Under the pieces are notes generated by a model, which did not search any database, was not told the origin of the DNA, and saw only the letters and a list, made by a program, of their open reading frames with translations. From an uncultured Collinsella sp. (lineage in GTDB: Bacteria; Actinomycetota; Coriobacteriia; Coriobacteriales; Coriobacteriaceae), in NCBI GenBank assembly GCA_937943045.1, contig CALEBN010000031.1:1-32827 (forward strand): a DNA stretch of 32,827 nt. Reading direction: 5' to 3'. This document shows, one piece after another, positions 5,988-14,030 of the stretch (position 1 is the stretch's first letter; every line of letters begins with the position of its first letter). Position numbers and translations under genes: made by a program.

Positions 5988-7367
5988 CTATCCCTTCAGA
6001 AATACATATCTTGCCTGAGCAAAATCCACCTGATCCTCATCCTGCAGAAAATATTCTTCCTCTGCCCCAAGCAGTCTGCCATTAACAGAAGTTCCATTCC
6101 TGGAATTCAGATCTGCCAGATAATAGTTCTCACCTGTTTTGCGTATTCTTGCATGCACCCGGCTGACTGTCGGAAGCGAGATCACTACATCCGAAGCCTG
6201 TTCCAGCTTTCCGATCACGGTCAGTTCCCGTTCCAGATAAACCGTCGGAAGTTCTCCGGGTTCCCGACTTACCAGGCTGGCTGTACCTGACAGCTGTCCT
6301 GCCGAAAGAACTACCGTTTCACCATATGTTTCCTGTTCTGCTGTATCCTCACCAGTTTTCTCACATTCCCATGAATTTTGTTCTGTACGGTTTTGTTTTT
6401 CACTCTTTTGCTCTATATCTTTTATTTCTTTTCTCCCTGTATTGTTTCTTTCTGTTTCATGTTTTTCTATATTCATTCCGGCGAGTTCCCGCTGTACTTT
6501 ATTTCTCCATTCTGCAGACTGTTCCTGTTTTTTCTTCTTTTTTTCTTCCATCCAGGTCCATCCTGCCCCAACTCCCATCAGGAGTATTGCCGCTCCCAAT
6601 ACAACTTCTATTGGAATTTCCGGAAAATATCCCAGATAGCGGAAAATGAGAATTCCCAGCAGGAACAGAACCCCCACTGCACACCCGGCTGCAGGCTGCC
6701 ACTTCCTGTCCTTTTTCTCCTTTTTTTCCTCCTGAAAAAATTGCGGTGGCTCCTCCATTTCTTCCACGTACTCTTCCTTATCTCTGATTTTTGTATCGCT
6801 CTCTGCAATTTTCTCTTTACTGTTCTCAGATCGATAAAGCAATTCCTTAATATTTTCCAACTGCATCCCTGGCTCCATGGCTTTTCGGTAAATTCCATAT
6901 CCAAGATTTACGGCTGTCGGATCCTCATGGTCAAGTTTGGGCAACAAATATTCGGTCAGTTCCCGAAACTGTTCCTGCACCGGACGGTGATAATCCGGCA
7001 GACAGCAGAACGAAACCTCTTTTTTCTCCACATCCAGAAAAATATATTCCGGGCAAAGCACCAGCTGTTCCGTATTCAGAAGAAACTCTGCCATTTCTTC
7101 TATTACATGGAGAAATCCTTTCAAAATCATTTCCAGATCTTCTCCCTGCAGTTTACGCTGTTCGTAAAAAGATGCCAGCGACTGCTTTGAAGTGATATCA
7201 TAATAAAAGAGCCATGTTCCATCCAGTCCCTGCATGCGGCATTTTAATATAGAAGACATTGTATTTCCTGTCAGGATCCGTACCTGATAAGAAGTAGTAT
7301 TGATTGTTTCATCCCCATGGAGGATCAGATAATTATGACTTACATCTCTTTTATATTCTGCAAACAT
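5988..7367 (-). CDS. DUF6382-FHA membrane protein of the Tad-like locus
   Basis: A 459-residue protein. The N-terminal 1-180 looks like the DUF6382 domain seen at the start of lachnospiral FHA proteins. A charged linker follows, then two transmembrane helices (about 225-246 and 253-273), a long charged low-complexity region (275-350) and a C-terminal FHA domain (about 375-459). That domain has the phosphothreonine-binding core VSRVHARIR and DLNSRNGTSVNG. FHA domains bind phosphothreonine peptides, linking this protein to Ser/Thr kinase signalling, possibly controlling the pilus apparatus encoded just upstream. The start follows AGGAGAG. It is last in a leftward operon, 34 nt after the TadE-like gene. 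Confidence 0.8.
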   Translation of the reverse strand: MFAEYKRDVSHNYLILHGDETINTTSYQVRILTGNTMSSILKCRMQGLDGTWLFYYDITSKQSLASFYEQRKLQGEDLEMILKGFLHVIEEMAEFLLNTEQLVLCPEYIFLDVEKKEVSFCCLPDYHRPVQEQFRELTEYLLPKLDHEDPTAVNLGYGIYRKAMEPGMQLENIKELLYRSENSKEKIAESDTKIRDKEEYVEEMEEPPQFFQEEKKEKKDRKWQPAAGCAVGVLFLLGILIFRYLGYFPEIPIEVVLGAAILLMGVGAGWTWMEEKKKKKQEQSAEWRNKVQRELAGMNIEKHETERNNTGRKEIKDIEQKSEKQNRTEQNSWECEKTGEDTAEQETYGETVVLSAGQLSGTASLVSREPGELPTVYLERELTVIGKLEQASDVVISLPTVSRVHARIRKTGENYYLADLNSRNGTSVNGRLLGAEEEYFLQDEDQVDFAQARYVFLKG

Positions 7368-7401
7368 ATTTTACACTCTCCTATATGATCCTGTACTCTT
7401 A

Positions 7402-7827
7402 TTATTCTGTATCCTTCACAATTTCAGATGCTGCTTTTACTTTGCGGATCCACTGCGCCGGACGAATGATCTTTGAACTGCCCTCCGTCCGCAGTACCCA
7501 GCGAAAACCTCCAAACCCGGCGATTGTATCTACCTGATAGGAGACTTTTACTGTTTTTCCATCGCTGACCTGGTAAGACAGATTCTCTGCGCCAAAGAAT
7601 CCCACATTTCCAAGTTCCTGTGCTTTTGCAGAAGCGGCTTCATATATCTGTCCGTTTTTTTGTACACCTTCTATACTTCCCGCCAGTGCCGCCTCGTACG
7701 CTGCAGCCGTCAGCCAGGAACGATTATGTACAAAGAAGGAAAGATATAAAACTCCCATTACCGTTATCAGCACAAGCGACATCACGCAGGCTGCCTCTAT
7801 TGTAAAACTTCCTTTTCTGACTTTCAT
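7402..7827 (-). CDS. TadE-like pseudopilin
   Basis: A 141-residue protein with a basic N-terminus then G-SFTIEAA, a prepilin-like cleavage site (after Gly6, Glu at about +5) leading into a hydrophobic helix (VMSLVLITVMGVLYLSFFV). The rest is soluble, mixed alpha/beta. TadE-like minor pilins are processed by TadV/CpaA-type peptidases, and one is encoded immediately upstream. The ATG at 7827 overlaps the peptidase stop by 4 nt and follows GGGAGGATT, so translation is probably coupled. Confidence 0.75.
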   Translation of the reverse strand: MKVRKGSFTIEAACVMSLVLITVMGVLYLSFFVHNRSWLTAAAYEAALAGSIEGVQKNGQIYEAASAKAQELGNVGFFGAENLSYQVSDGKTVKVSYQVDTIAGFGGFRWVLRTEGSSKIIRPAQWIRKVKAASEIVKDTE

Positions 7828-8276
7828 AGCAATAATCCTCCCAGATATCCAAACAGTAAGAAAGGCACCAGTGGAATTTCTGTCTTGCGTCCTTTTTTGC
7901 ATATAACCAGAAGGACTCCCGCATACACCGCTGCGATCAACATTCCGATACATGCCATTCTTACATACATTTCTGTATGCAGCATTGTTCCTAGTGCCAG
8001 AAAAATCCAGCCATCGCCCATTCCAATCTCTCCACCGGTCAGAACACTTACCGCCAGTATCATCAGGCTCACACCAAATGGCAGCAGCCAGTCTTCCAGT
8101 GGTCTTTCTGCATAAATGCTAAAGGCAAGACCAATGATTCCATAAGTACCTGTCAGCAACAGTGAAATTTCTTTTTTCTTCCAGTCTTTCCAGCCCATAA
8201 CTGCCAGGAACAACACGGTCATTACTTCTCTGATCTGCATAATCCTCTGCCTCTTATCCACAGCTGCTGCAGGCAT
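7824..8276 (-). CDS. Prepilin peptidase, A24 (TadV/CpaA) type
   Basis: A 150-residue polytopic membrane aspartic protease. The first catalytic Asp is in GWKDWKKKEIS and the second in the GxGD-like GMGDG. Short A24 enzymes lack the methylase domain, as in Tad systems, and cut prepilin leader peptides. I choose the ATG at 8276 because GGAGG lies 5 nt ahead; an in-frame TTG at 8288 lacks a ribosome site, and a later ATG at 8240 has poor spacing. The gene overlaps the upstream TadE-like gene by 23 nt and the downstream one by 4 nt. Confidence 0.85.
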   Translation of the reverse strand: MPAAAVDKRQRIMQIREVMTVLFLAVMGWKDWKKKEISLLLTGTYGIIGLAFSIYAERPLEDWLLPFGVSLMILAVSVLTGGEIGMGDGWIFLALGTMLHTEMYVRMACIGMLIAAVYAGVLLVICKKGRKTEIPLVPFLLFGYLGGLLL

Positions 8277-9099
8277 GCATTCCTCCAAGCTGTGATTCTT
8301 TTACCAGTTTTACAGTTCTTTTCAAGCCACTGCATGTAGCAAGATTGTGATATCGATTTCCCGAAGATGTAACATACACCACCCCGGATGGTTTCTGATT
8401 TCGACTGCAGCTTTCACAGGGACTGTACTTCTGTCCGCTGTCATTACGGGCATGCGTCAGAGATGAACCCGAAATCTGATTAATGGATACCTTCAGATAA
8501 CGACATCCTGCCTTCTTATGGTATACCGTTCCCGTTTCTGTCACATACACCATTTCTTCCGGTTCTCTGGTCTCTCCGGAAAACGCTGTCTCATCAGCTC
8601 CTGTCCATGCATGAACTTTTACTGTGTTATGCATCCATACCTTCGGCAAAGGAACAAGTGCTCCGATCGGAGTATATGCATAGACATCCGGCAATGTAAT
8701 TTCTTCCGGCCCCTTTCCATCCAGCACATATGCATACATTCCGGCTTCTTTTGTCTTTTCACATAATGCCTGCAGATGTTCTGTCTGAATCCGGTAAATA
8801 TCCATAAAAGAGATCATCGTCACCATTCCCAGCAAAAACATAGGAAGCACAAGTGCTGTTTCCAGCGCCAGACTCGCCTTTTTGTTCAAGGCACAGAAAG
8901 ATACTTTTTCAGAAGATGTGTTTAAAAATAAATTTGAGATTCTTCTGACCATCGAGGAAGCCAGGATTCTGTTTTTAAGAGAGCATTTCCTTTCTTTTTT
9001 TATTTTTCTTTTCTTTTTTGCAGTCTCGCTTTTTTTGTTTTTCTTTCTACCTATCTTTGTGATAGTATTCCCATAATCTTTTTCCTTCTGAAAAAGCAT
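8254..9099 (-). CDS. TadE-like protein with two His/Cys modules
   Basis: A 281-residue protein. A very basic N-terminus (1-75) precedes a prepilin-like segment, ASLALETALVLPMFLLG, at about 75-92. The extracellular part contains two copies of one module. Copy 1 starts VYVTETGTVYH (His194, Cys199) and ends C228-x2-C231. Copy 2 starts VYVTSSGNRYH (His251, Cys256) and ends C277-x2-C280. The spacing H-x4-C...C-x2-C resembles Ada-like small zinc-binding modules found at the ends of clostridial exported proteins. Zinc binding is inferred. The start follows GAGGTG. It sits between the DUF5702-like gene and the prepilin peptidase. Confidence 0.75.
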   Translation of the reverse strand: MLFQKEKDYGNTITKIGRKKNKKSETAKKKRKIKKERKCSLKNRILASSMVRRISNLFLNTSSEKVSFCALNKKASLALETALVLPMFLLGMVTMISFMDIYRIQTEHLQALCEKTKEAGMYAYVLDGKGPEEITLPDVYAYTPIGALVPLPKVWMHNTVKVHAWTGADETAFSGETREPEEMVYVTETGTVYHKKAGCRYLKVSINQISGSSLTHARNDSGQKYSPCESCSRNQKPSGVVYVTSSGNRYHNLATCSGLKRTVKLVKESQLGGMHACSSCG

Positions 9100-9121
9100 C
9101 TTTCTGCACCTCTTTTCCGTG

Positions 9122-9140
9122 GGGCGGCTCGTCGCCGCCC
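9122..9140. repeat. GC-rich intergenic hairpin within the Tad-like operon
   Basis: GGGCGGC / GCCGCCC around a 5-nt loop, in the 72-nt gap between the DUF5702-like and TadE-like genes. It is strikingly GC-rich for its surroundings. There is no U-run in the transcribed (leftward) direction, so it is more likely an RNA-stability or attenuation element than a full terminator. Confidence 0.4.
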
Positions 9141-9171
9141 GTATTTCCTTAAATCCATTTAAATCCAGTTT

Positions 9172-9876
9172 TTAAATATAACTGTACTGCCTTGTCACCG
9201 AAAAAGTCTGCTTTCGGTTTGCCTCTACATCCACAGATATTTCAGCCGCTTCTATGCAGCAGTCCAGCCGGAAACCTTCCTTTCCTTTTGTACTGCGAAT
9301 TTCCACTTCGATCATGTCCATACCTCTTGTCAGCTTGACTGCTTTTGATTTTGACAAAAGCAGCACCTGCAGATAATCTTCATAGGACATTCCACCTTTC
9401 GCATCCCTTCTCTGGCTGTCCAGTCCCTCAAGGAGATTCGGCAGGTTTTCCAGAGAAAGCTGCCAGGTTGCTGTCGTCTTAGTCAATGGTACTCTGCCTC
9501 CATGAAACAGCTCCCGAAGATCCAGAATACTTTCTGCAAAGGACCAGCACAAAATCAGTGCCGCCTCAATCGCCACTGCTGCAGGCGGTATCAGAAATCC
9601 CGATGCAATTGCCAGGGCAAGTGCCTGAATCTGGGCCCTTTTTCCGGCATCCGCCATAAGACAGGATGCATTAATTCCCTCTCTGATCAGCAGAAGACGC
9701 TTTGCCACGGCTTTTAGATTTTCCTGATCACTTTTCTTTCCCGCCAGAAGATATTCCAGCTGATAATGCAGCCCTGCTTCAGAAGGAGAAATATAGTTTC
9801 CCAGATGCTCCATCAGATACTGCTGAAACAGTACTTTTGCTGATCCGGAATTATCTTTTCCCGTTTTCTCCGGCAT
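9172..9876 (-). CDS. DUF5702-like protein, 5' part lost at the contig join
   Basis: About 234 residues of the C-terminal part of a Tad-locus protein that I recall as DUF5702. It includes QLEYLLAGKKSDQENLKAV, two hydrophobic stretches around LALAIASGFLIPPAAVAIE, then GGMSYEDYLQVLLL and a beta-rich end. In intact relatives this is preceded by several hundred residues with an N-terminal pilin-like helix. Here the reading frame runs into GC-rich DNA of the other genome at about 9,870-9,880, so any start codon beyond that point is false. The gene would have led the TadE/peptidase/FHA operon. Confidence 0.7.
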   Translation of the reverse strand: MPEKTGKDNSGSAKVLFQQYLMEHLGNYISPSEAGLHYQLEYLLAGKKSDQENLKAVAKRLLLIREGINASCLMADAGKRAQIQALALAIASGFLIPPAAVAIEAALILCWSFAESILDLRELFHGGRVPLTKTTATWQLSLENLPNLLEGLDSQRRDAKGGMSYEDYLQVLLLSKSKAVKLTRGMDMIEVEIRSTKGKEGFRLDCCIEAAEISVDVEANRKQTFSVTRQYSYI

Positions 9877-9885
9877 CGCCAACAT
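9865..9885. other. Join between two unrelated genomes
   Basis: Left of this point the DNA is AT-richer with lachnospiral genes. Right of it the DNA is GC-rich with Collinsella-like genes. A leftward gene is cut in mid-protein, and a rightward gene is represented only by its last codons. I can place the break only to about 20 bp. No transposase, integrase, tRNA or repeat marks the join. Confidence 0.85.
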
Positions 9886-9910
9886 CGGTGAGCTTGCCCG
9901 CAAAAAGTAA
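9878..9910 (+). CDS. C-terminal remnant of an upstream gene, possibly glyS
   Basis: The last ten or so codons (A-N-I-G-E-L-A-R-K-K, stop TAA 9908-9910) are in Collinsella-like codon usage, immediately before the PPDK regulator gene. In many genomes the glycyl-tRNA synthetase beta subunit precedes this regulator, so glyS is a guess from gene order. The fragment is too short to identify by sequence. Confidence 0.3.
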   Translation, partial: ANIGELARKK

Positions 9911-9917
9911 GCCAGCC

Positions 9918-9931
9918 TGCGCGTAAGCGCA
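9918..9931 (+). repeat. Small GNRA-loop hairpin before the PPDK regulator
   Basis: TGCGC / GCGCA with the tetraloop GTAA, ending directly at the A-rich ribosome site (AAAAGGAG) of the next gene. It could modulate ribosome access or stabilise the transcript between the two genes. Confidence 0.35.
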
Positions 9932-9944
9932 AAAGGAGCCCCGC

Positions 9945-10820
9945 ATGGATTGCCCGGTCACCGCTCGTCCCACCGTTATCGTTATCTCCGACTCGCTCGG
10001 TGATACCGCTTGTGAGGTGGTGCTTGCGGCGTCCGGGCAATTTGATGAAGGGGCTTTTCGTCTCTTGCGCCTGCCCAAGGTGAACTCGGTGGAGCAGGTC
10101 AAGTCGTTTGTGGGTCCGCGCGTCGATGCGGACCATCGTGATATTGCCGTGTTCCACACCATTGTCGATCCGGCGCTTCGCGCCCGCGTACTCGATTACC
10201 TGGGCATGCTTCATATCCGTTCGGTCGACCTGATCGGTCCGACACTTGCCGTGCTGTCATCGCTCATCGGTGTGCCGCCCAAGGGCGTCGCGGGCGTGAT
10301 TCACAGGACCGATGACCGCTATTTCCATCGCATCGAGGCCATGGAGTATTTCGTTGAGCACGATGATGGGCGCGGCTGCGACGACCTTTCGGGGGCAGAT
10401 ATCGTGCTGCTGGGCGTATCGCGCACGTCCAAGACGCCGCTGTCGATGTATTTGGCCTATCAGGGTTACAAGGTTGCCAATGTTCCGTTGGCCCATGGCA
10501 TGGAGCCGCCGAAGTCGATTTACAAGGTCGACCCGATGCGGTTGTTTGGTCTGATTTCGACTGTCGATGTGATCTCTGAGATTCGCGATAGCCGCTTGGG
10601 CGATGACTATGCTCGCGCCGTCGCCGGCTCCTATGCCGAGCCCGAGAGCGTGCGCAGCGAGCTCGAGGAAGCCCGTGCCCTCATGAAGCGTCTGGGCTGC
10701 TTTGTGGTGCGTACCGATGGCAAAGCGATTGAGGAGAGCGCCTCCGAGATCATCGGTCATTTGATGGAAATCCAAGAAGCCCGTGCCCGCCGCGCCGCCC
10801 GCCGAGGTCAGCAAAGCTAA
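9945..10820 (+). CDS. Pyruvate, phosphate dikinase regulatory protein (DUF299)
   Basis: A 291-residue bifunctional enzyme. It inactivates PPDK by ADP-dependent phosphorylation of a threonine next to the catalytic histidine, and reactivates it by Pi-dependent removal. The P-loop-like GVSRTSKTP (residues 157-165) is the family's nucleotide-binding motif. The N-terminal VIVISDSLGDTA and VPLAHGMEPP further match the family. The ATG at 9945 follows AAAAGGAG. The target, ppdK, is the next gene, 298 nt downstream, which supports PPDK rather than PEP synthase as substrate. Confidence 0.93.
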   Translation: MDCPVTARPTVIVISDSLGDTACEVVLAASGQFDEGAFRLLRLPKVNSVEQVKSFVGPRVDADHRDIAVFHTIVDPALRARVLDYLGMLHIRSVDLIGPTLAVLSSLIGVPPKGVAGVIHRTDDRYFHRIEAMEYFVEHDDGRGCDDLSGADIVLLGVSRTSKTPLSMYLAYQGYKVANVPLAHGMEPPKSIYKVDPMRLFGLISTVDVISEIRDSRLGDDYARAVAGSYAEPESVRSELEEARALMKRLGCFVVRTDGKAIEESASEIIGHLMEIQEARARRAARRGQQS

Positions 10821-11118
10821 CTCATTGGGGTAGCTAAAAATTCACCGGCCTTAAAATACTATCTAAAAATAATGCACGATATTGGTAAAGCGATTTAGCA
10901 AAGAACTTGCATTTGACCTGCAATTTTCTTGCAGTGGTATCTTCATAAGGTAACCACCTTTACCTACCGTTTACCGCCGCATTTATCACGTTTACCAAAC
11001 CCCTCGCCCTCTACGCAAGCCCGCTCAACGTCCGCCGTATAGTTCCCTCACGGCCCGCATCCGGCGGGTCGATTCGTCACCACGGTCGTGCGCGAGAGCG
11101 CATGGAAGGGGAAGTATC
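10821..11118 (+). promoter_or_regulatory. ppdK upstream region with two inverted repeats
   Basis: This 298-nt gene-free region is the most AT-rich stretch of the GC-rich part. It contains the inverted repeat CTGCAA-n5-TTGCAG (10918-10934), next to TTGACC (10913-10918), and the perfect inverted repeat AGGTAA-n6-TTACCT (10948-10965). GTTTACC follows twice. These look like operator sites around the ppdK promoter, and a possible -10 is TATCTT near 10939. The regulator is unknown. Confidence 0.45.
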
Positions 11119-13869
11119 GTGAGCGATTGCAAGAGGGTTTACCGTTTTGGAACCGACGCCCAGGGCACCTGTGTCACTGAGGGCGACAAGTCCATGAACT
11201 TTGTGCTTGGCGGCAAGGGCGCAAACCTTGCCGAGATGAGCCGCATCGGCCTGCCGGTTCCCGGTGGCTTTACCATTACCTGCCAGACCTGTGTCGAGTA
11301 CTCCGGTGCCGGCAACCTCTGGCCCGAAGGCGCACTCGACGAGATCGTTGCTGCCGAGGCCGACCTCGAGGCCCGCTGCGGCAAGAAGCTTGGCGACGCC
11401 TCCGATCCGCTGCTCGTGTCGGTTCGCTCGGGCGCTCCGTTCTCCATGCCCGGCATGATGGACACGGTCCTCAACTTAGGCCTCAACGACGACTCCGTTC
11501 AGGGACTCATCGCCCAGACGCAAAACCCGCGTTTTGCCTGGGATAGCTACCGCCGCTTTATTCAGATGTTCTCCAACGTCGTTATGGGCGTCGACGCCGA
11601 CCTGTTCGAGAACGCGCTGACCCAGGCACGCCTGGTTTCCGGCGTTCGCGTCGATTCCGAGCTTTCGGCCGAAGACCTGCAGGAGCTCGTCGAGACCTTT
11701 AAGAGCATTTTCTCCGAGAACGTCGAGGTCGCCCTGTATCCCGAGCTCGAGGTTGCCGACGGCAAGCCCGTCTTCCCGCACGATCCGGAGCTTCAGTTGC
11801 GCCTTGCCATCCAGGCCGTCTTTGGCAGCTGGATGAACGAGCGCGCCTGCATCTACCGCAAGCAGCATGGCATTTCTGACGAGCTCGGCACCGCCGTCAA
11901 CGTGCAGGCTATGGCCTTTGGCAACAAGGGGGAGACCTCTGCGACCGGCGTCGCTTTTACGCGCAACCCGGCCGACGGCACCAAGGAGTTCTATGGTGAC
12001 TTTTTGGTTAATGCCCAGGGCGAGGATGTCGTCGCCGGCATCCGCAACACCGAGCCCATCGCCGACCTCAAGAACACTCCGGGCCTCGAGTCTGCAGGTG
12101 AGGAACTCGAGCGCGTGTTCCTGACGCTCGAAGATCATTACCGCGATATGTGCGATATCGAGTTCACCATCGAGCAGGGTAAGCTCTGGATGCTCCAGAC
12201 CCGCGTGGGCAAGCGCACTGCCACCGCCGCCCTGCGCATCGCCATCGAAATGGTCGAGGAGGGTCTGATCACCTGCGAGGAGGCCGTGAGCCGCATCGAT
12301 CCCGCGCAGCTCGACCAGCTCCTGCATCCGCAGTTCGATGCCTCCAAGAAGTACGAGGTTCTGGCTTGCGGCCTCAACGCCAGCCCTGGTGCCGCCGTGG
12401 GCGAGGTCGTGTTCTCGAGCGACGATGCCGTCGCGCGCGCCAACGAGGGTCACAAGGTCATTTTGGTTCGCTGGGAGACCAACCCCGATGACCTGAAGGG
12501 CATGGTCGCCGCCGAGGGTATCCTGACCAGCCACGGTGGCAAGACGAGCCATGCCGCCGTTATCGCTCGCGGTATGGGTACGCCCTGCGTCTGCGGCGTT
12601 GAGCGCTTCCACATCGACGCCGCCGAAAAGGTCGTGCGCATCGAGGGTAGCGATCGTGTGCTGCACGAAGGCGATGTCATCTCCATCGACGGCACCCAGG
12701 GCATCGTCGTCGATGGCGCTGTCGATTTGGTCTCCGCCGAGCTCACCGGCGACCTGGACACCATCCTGTCCTGGGCCGACGAGATCCGTCTGGACGAGAC
12801 CTGTGGCCACGCCAACCATGTGCGCGTCAACGCCGACAATCCCGAGGACGCAGAGCTCGCGCTCGAGTTTGGCGCCGAGGCCATCGGCCTGTGCCGCACC
12901 GAGCACATGTTTCTGGGCGATCGCAAGAACATCATCCAGAGCTTCATCCTGTCCGACGATGAGGCCGTGAAGCAGCAGGCTCTCGCCGACCTGCTCAAGG
13001 TTCAGACCGAGGACTTCCTGGCGATGTTCAAGACCATGTCCGGTCGCGATGTGGTCGTTCGCCTGCTCGATCCGCCGCTGCACGAGTTCCTGGATAATCC
13101 GCGTGAGCTCGAGGTCGCCATCACCAAGAAGGAAGCCGCTGGCGCCAGCGAGGAAAAGCTTGCCGCCCTGCGTGCCCGCCTGCGCCGTTTCGACGGCATA
13201 GTCGAGTCGAACCCCATGCTCGGCCTGCGCGGTGTGCGCCTGTCCGTCGTCTTTAGCGATCTGCCGCTCATGCAGGTTCGCGCCGTGGCCACGGCTGCTG
13301 CTCGACTTATCAAGGAGGGCGTCGACCCGCGCCCCGAGATCATGGTTCCGCTCGTTTCCATTACGGCCGAGCACGTTCAGACTCGCGAAGTCATCGAGCG
13401 CGTGATCGCCGAGGTTTCCGCCGAGGAGGGCGTCGAGCTCAATATTCCCGTGGGCACGATGCTCGAGCTGCCGCGTGCCTGCATGGTTGCCGACGAGATC
13501 GCGCAGCACGCCGACTTCTTCTGCTTTGGCACCAACGACCTCACGCAGACGACCTTCGGCTTCTCTCGAGACGATGCCGAGGCCAAGTTCATCCCGCTGT
13601 ACCTGCACAAGAAGATCTTGAAAGACAACCCCTTCGAGACCATCGACTCGGCGGTGCTGGAGCTCGTGCGCATGGCCGTCGAGAAAGGTCGCGTCACCAA
13701 CCCCGACATGCACTTTGGCGTGTGCGGCGAGCACGGCGGCGACCCCAACTCCATCAAGGCCCTGTTTAACGTGGCCGACGTGGACTACGTGTCCTGCTCG
13801 CCCTATCGTGTACCCCTCGCGCGCCTGGCGGCCGCCCAGGCCAAGCTCGAGGCCAAGCGTTCCGCCTAA
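11119..13869 (+). CDS. ppdK: Pyruvate, phosphate dikinase
   Basis: A 916-residue enzyme that interconverts pyruvate + ATP + Pi with PEP + AMP + PPi. The N-terminal ATP-grasp domain begins near GGKGANLAEM. The central phosphohistidine domain has GGKTSHAAVIARG, with catalytic His478 and regulatory Thr476 targeted by the upstream regulator. The C-terminal TIM barrel has GLCRTEHMF and FGVCGEHGG with proton-donor Cys869. The start is GTG 11119 after GGAAGGGGAAG. The protein is somewhat longer than the well-studied clostridial enzyme (about 870-875). It is monocistronic, with its own regulatory region and terminator. Confidence 0.97.
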   Translation: MSDCKRVYRFGTDAQGTCVTEGDKSMNFVLGGKGANLAEMSRIGLPVPGGFTITCQTCVEYSGAGNLWPEGALDEIVAAEADLEARCGKKLGDASDPLLVSVRSGAPFSMPGMMDTVLNLGLNDDSVQGLIAQTQNPRFAWDSYRRFIQMFSNVVMGVDADLFENALTQARLVSGVRVDSELSAEDLQELVETFKSIFSENVEVALYPELEVADGKPVFPHDPELQLRLAIQAVFGSWMNERACIYRKQHGISDELGTAVNVQAMAFGNKGETSATGVAFTRNPADGTKEFYGDFLVNAQGEDVVAGIRNTEPIADLKNTPGLESAGEELERVFLTLEDHYRDMCDIEFTIEQGKLWMLQTRVGKRTATAALRIAIEMVEEGLITCEEAVSRIDPAQLDQLLHPQFDASKKYEVLACGLNASPGAAVGEVVFSSDDAVARANEGHKVILVRWETNPDDLKGMVAAEGILTSHGGKTSHAAVIARGMGTPCVCGVERFHIDAAEKVVRIEGSDRVLHEGDVISIDGTQGIVVDGAVDLVSAELTGDLDTILSWADEIRLDETCGHANHVRVNADNPEDAELALEFGAEAIGLCRTEHMFLGDRKNIIQSFILSDDEAVKQQALADLLKVQTEDFLAMFKTMSGRDVVVRLLDPPLHEFLDNPRELEVAITKKEAAGASEEKLAALRARLRRFDGIVESNPMLGLRGVRLSVVFSDLPLMQVRAVATAAARLIKEGVDPRPEIMVPLVSITAEHVQTREVIERVIAEVSAEEGVELNIPVGTMLELPRACMVADEIAQHADFFCFGTNDLTQTTFGFSRDDAEAKFIPLYLHKKILKDNPFETIDSAVLELVRMAVEKGRVTNPDMHFGVCGEHGGDPNSIKALFNVADVDYVSCSPYRVPLARLAAAQAKLEAKRSA

Positions 13870-13907
13870 CGTTTTGGGTTTGGGCGCCTAGCGTAGCCCC
13901 CTTCACG

Positions 13908-13937
13908 CCGCCCGTCTCATTCGTGAGGCGGGCGGTT
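13908..13937 (+). terminator. ppdK terminator
   Basis: A 12-bp GC-rich stem (13908-13919 with 13924-13935, one G-U pair) closed by a TTCG loop, 38 nt after the ppdK stop. The U-run is short (TT), so it may also serve as an mRNA 3' stabiliser. Confidence 0.65.
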
Positions 13938-13981
13938 ATCATGTGCGGGTTTTGTCTTTTTGTCTGCGTAAAAAATTGTTC

Positions 13982-14009
13982 TTGCAGCAGAAACCCGCGC
14001 GTGTATACT
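13982..14009 (+). promoter_or_regulatory. rplS promoter
   Basis: TTGCAG (13982-13987), a 16-nt spacer and TATACT (14004-14009), about 70 nt before the rplS start. Confidence 0.5.
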
Positions 14010-14030
14010 CAAATACGTTTGTTCAACTAC

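Noticed and set aside
9877..9903. Start of the DUF5702-like gene at about 9903
   Set aside because: That start codon and the next eight codons lie at or beyond the join, in DNA of the other genome. The true N-terminus is missing.
9865..9910. Horizontal transfer or prophage boundary as the explanation for the composition switch
   Set aside because: The right side is core chromosomal genes in canonical order rather than cargo, both flanking genes are cut, and no integrase, transposase, tRNA or direct repeat is present at the border.
11476..13734. 752-residue open frame antisense to ppdK
   Set aside because: GC-rich codon bias leaves the complementary frame free of stops. The predicted protein is low-complexity-like, lacks a ribosome site, and the sense frame is an unmistakable PPDK.
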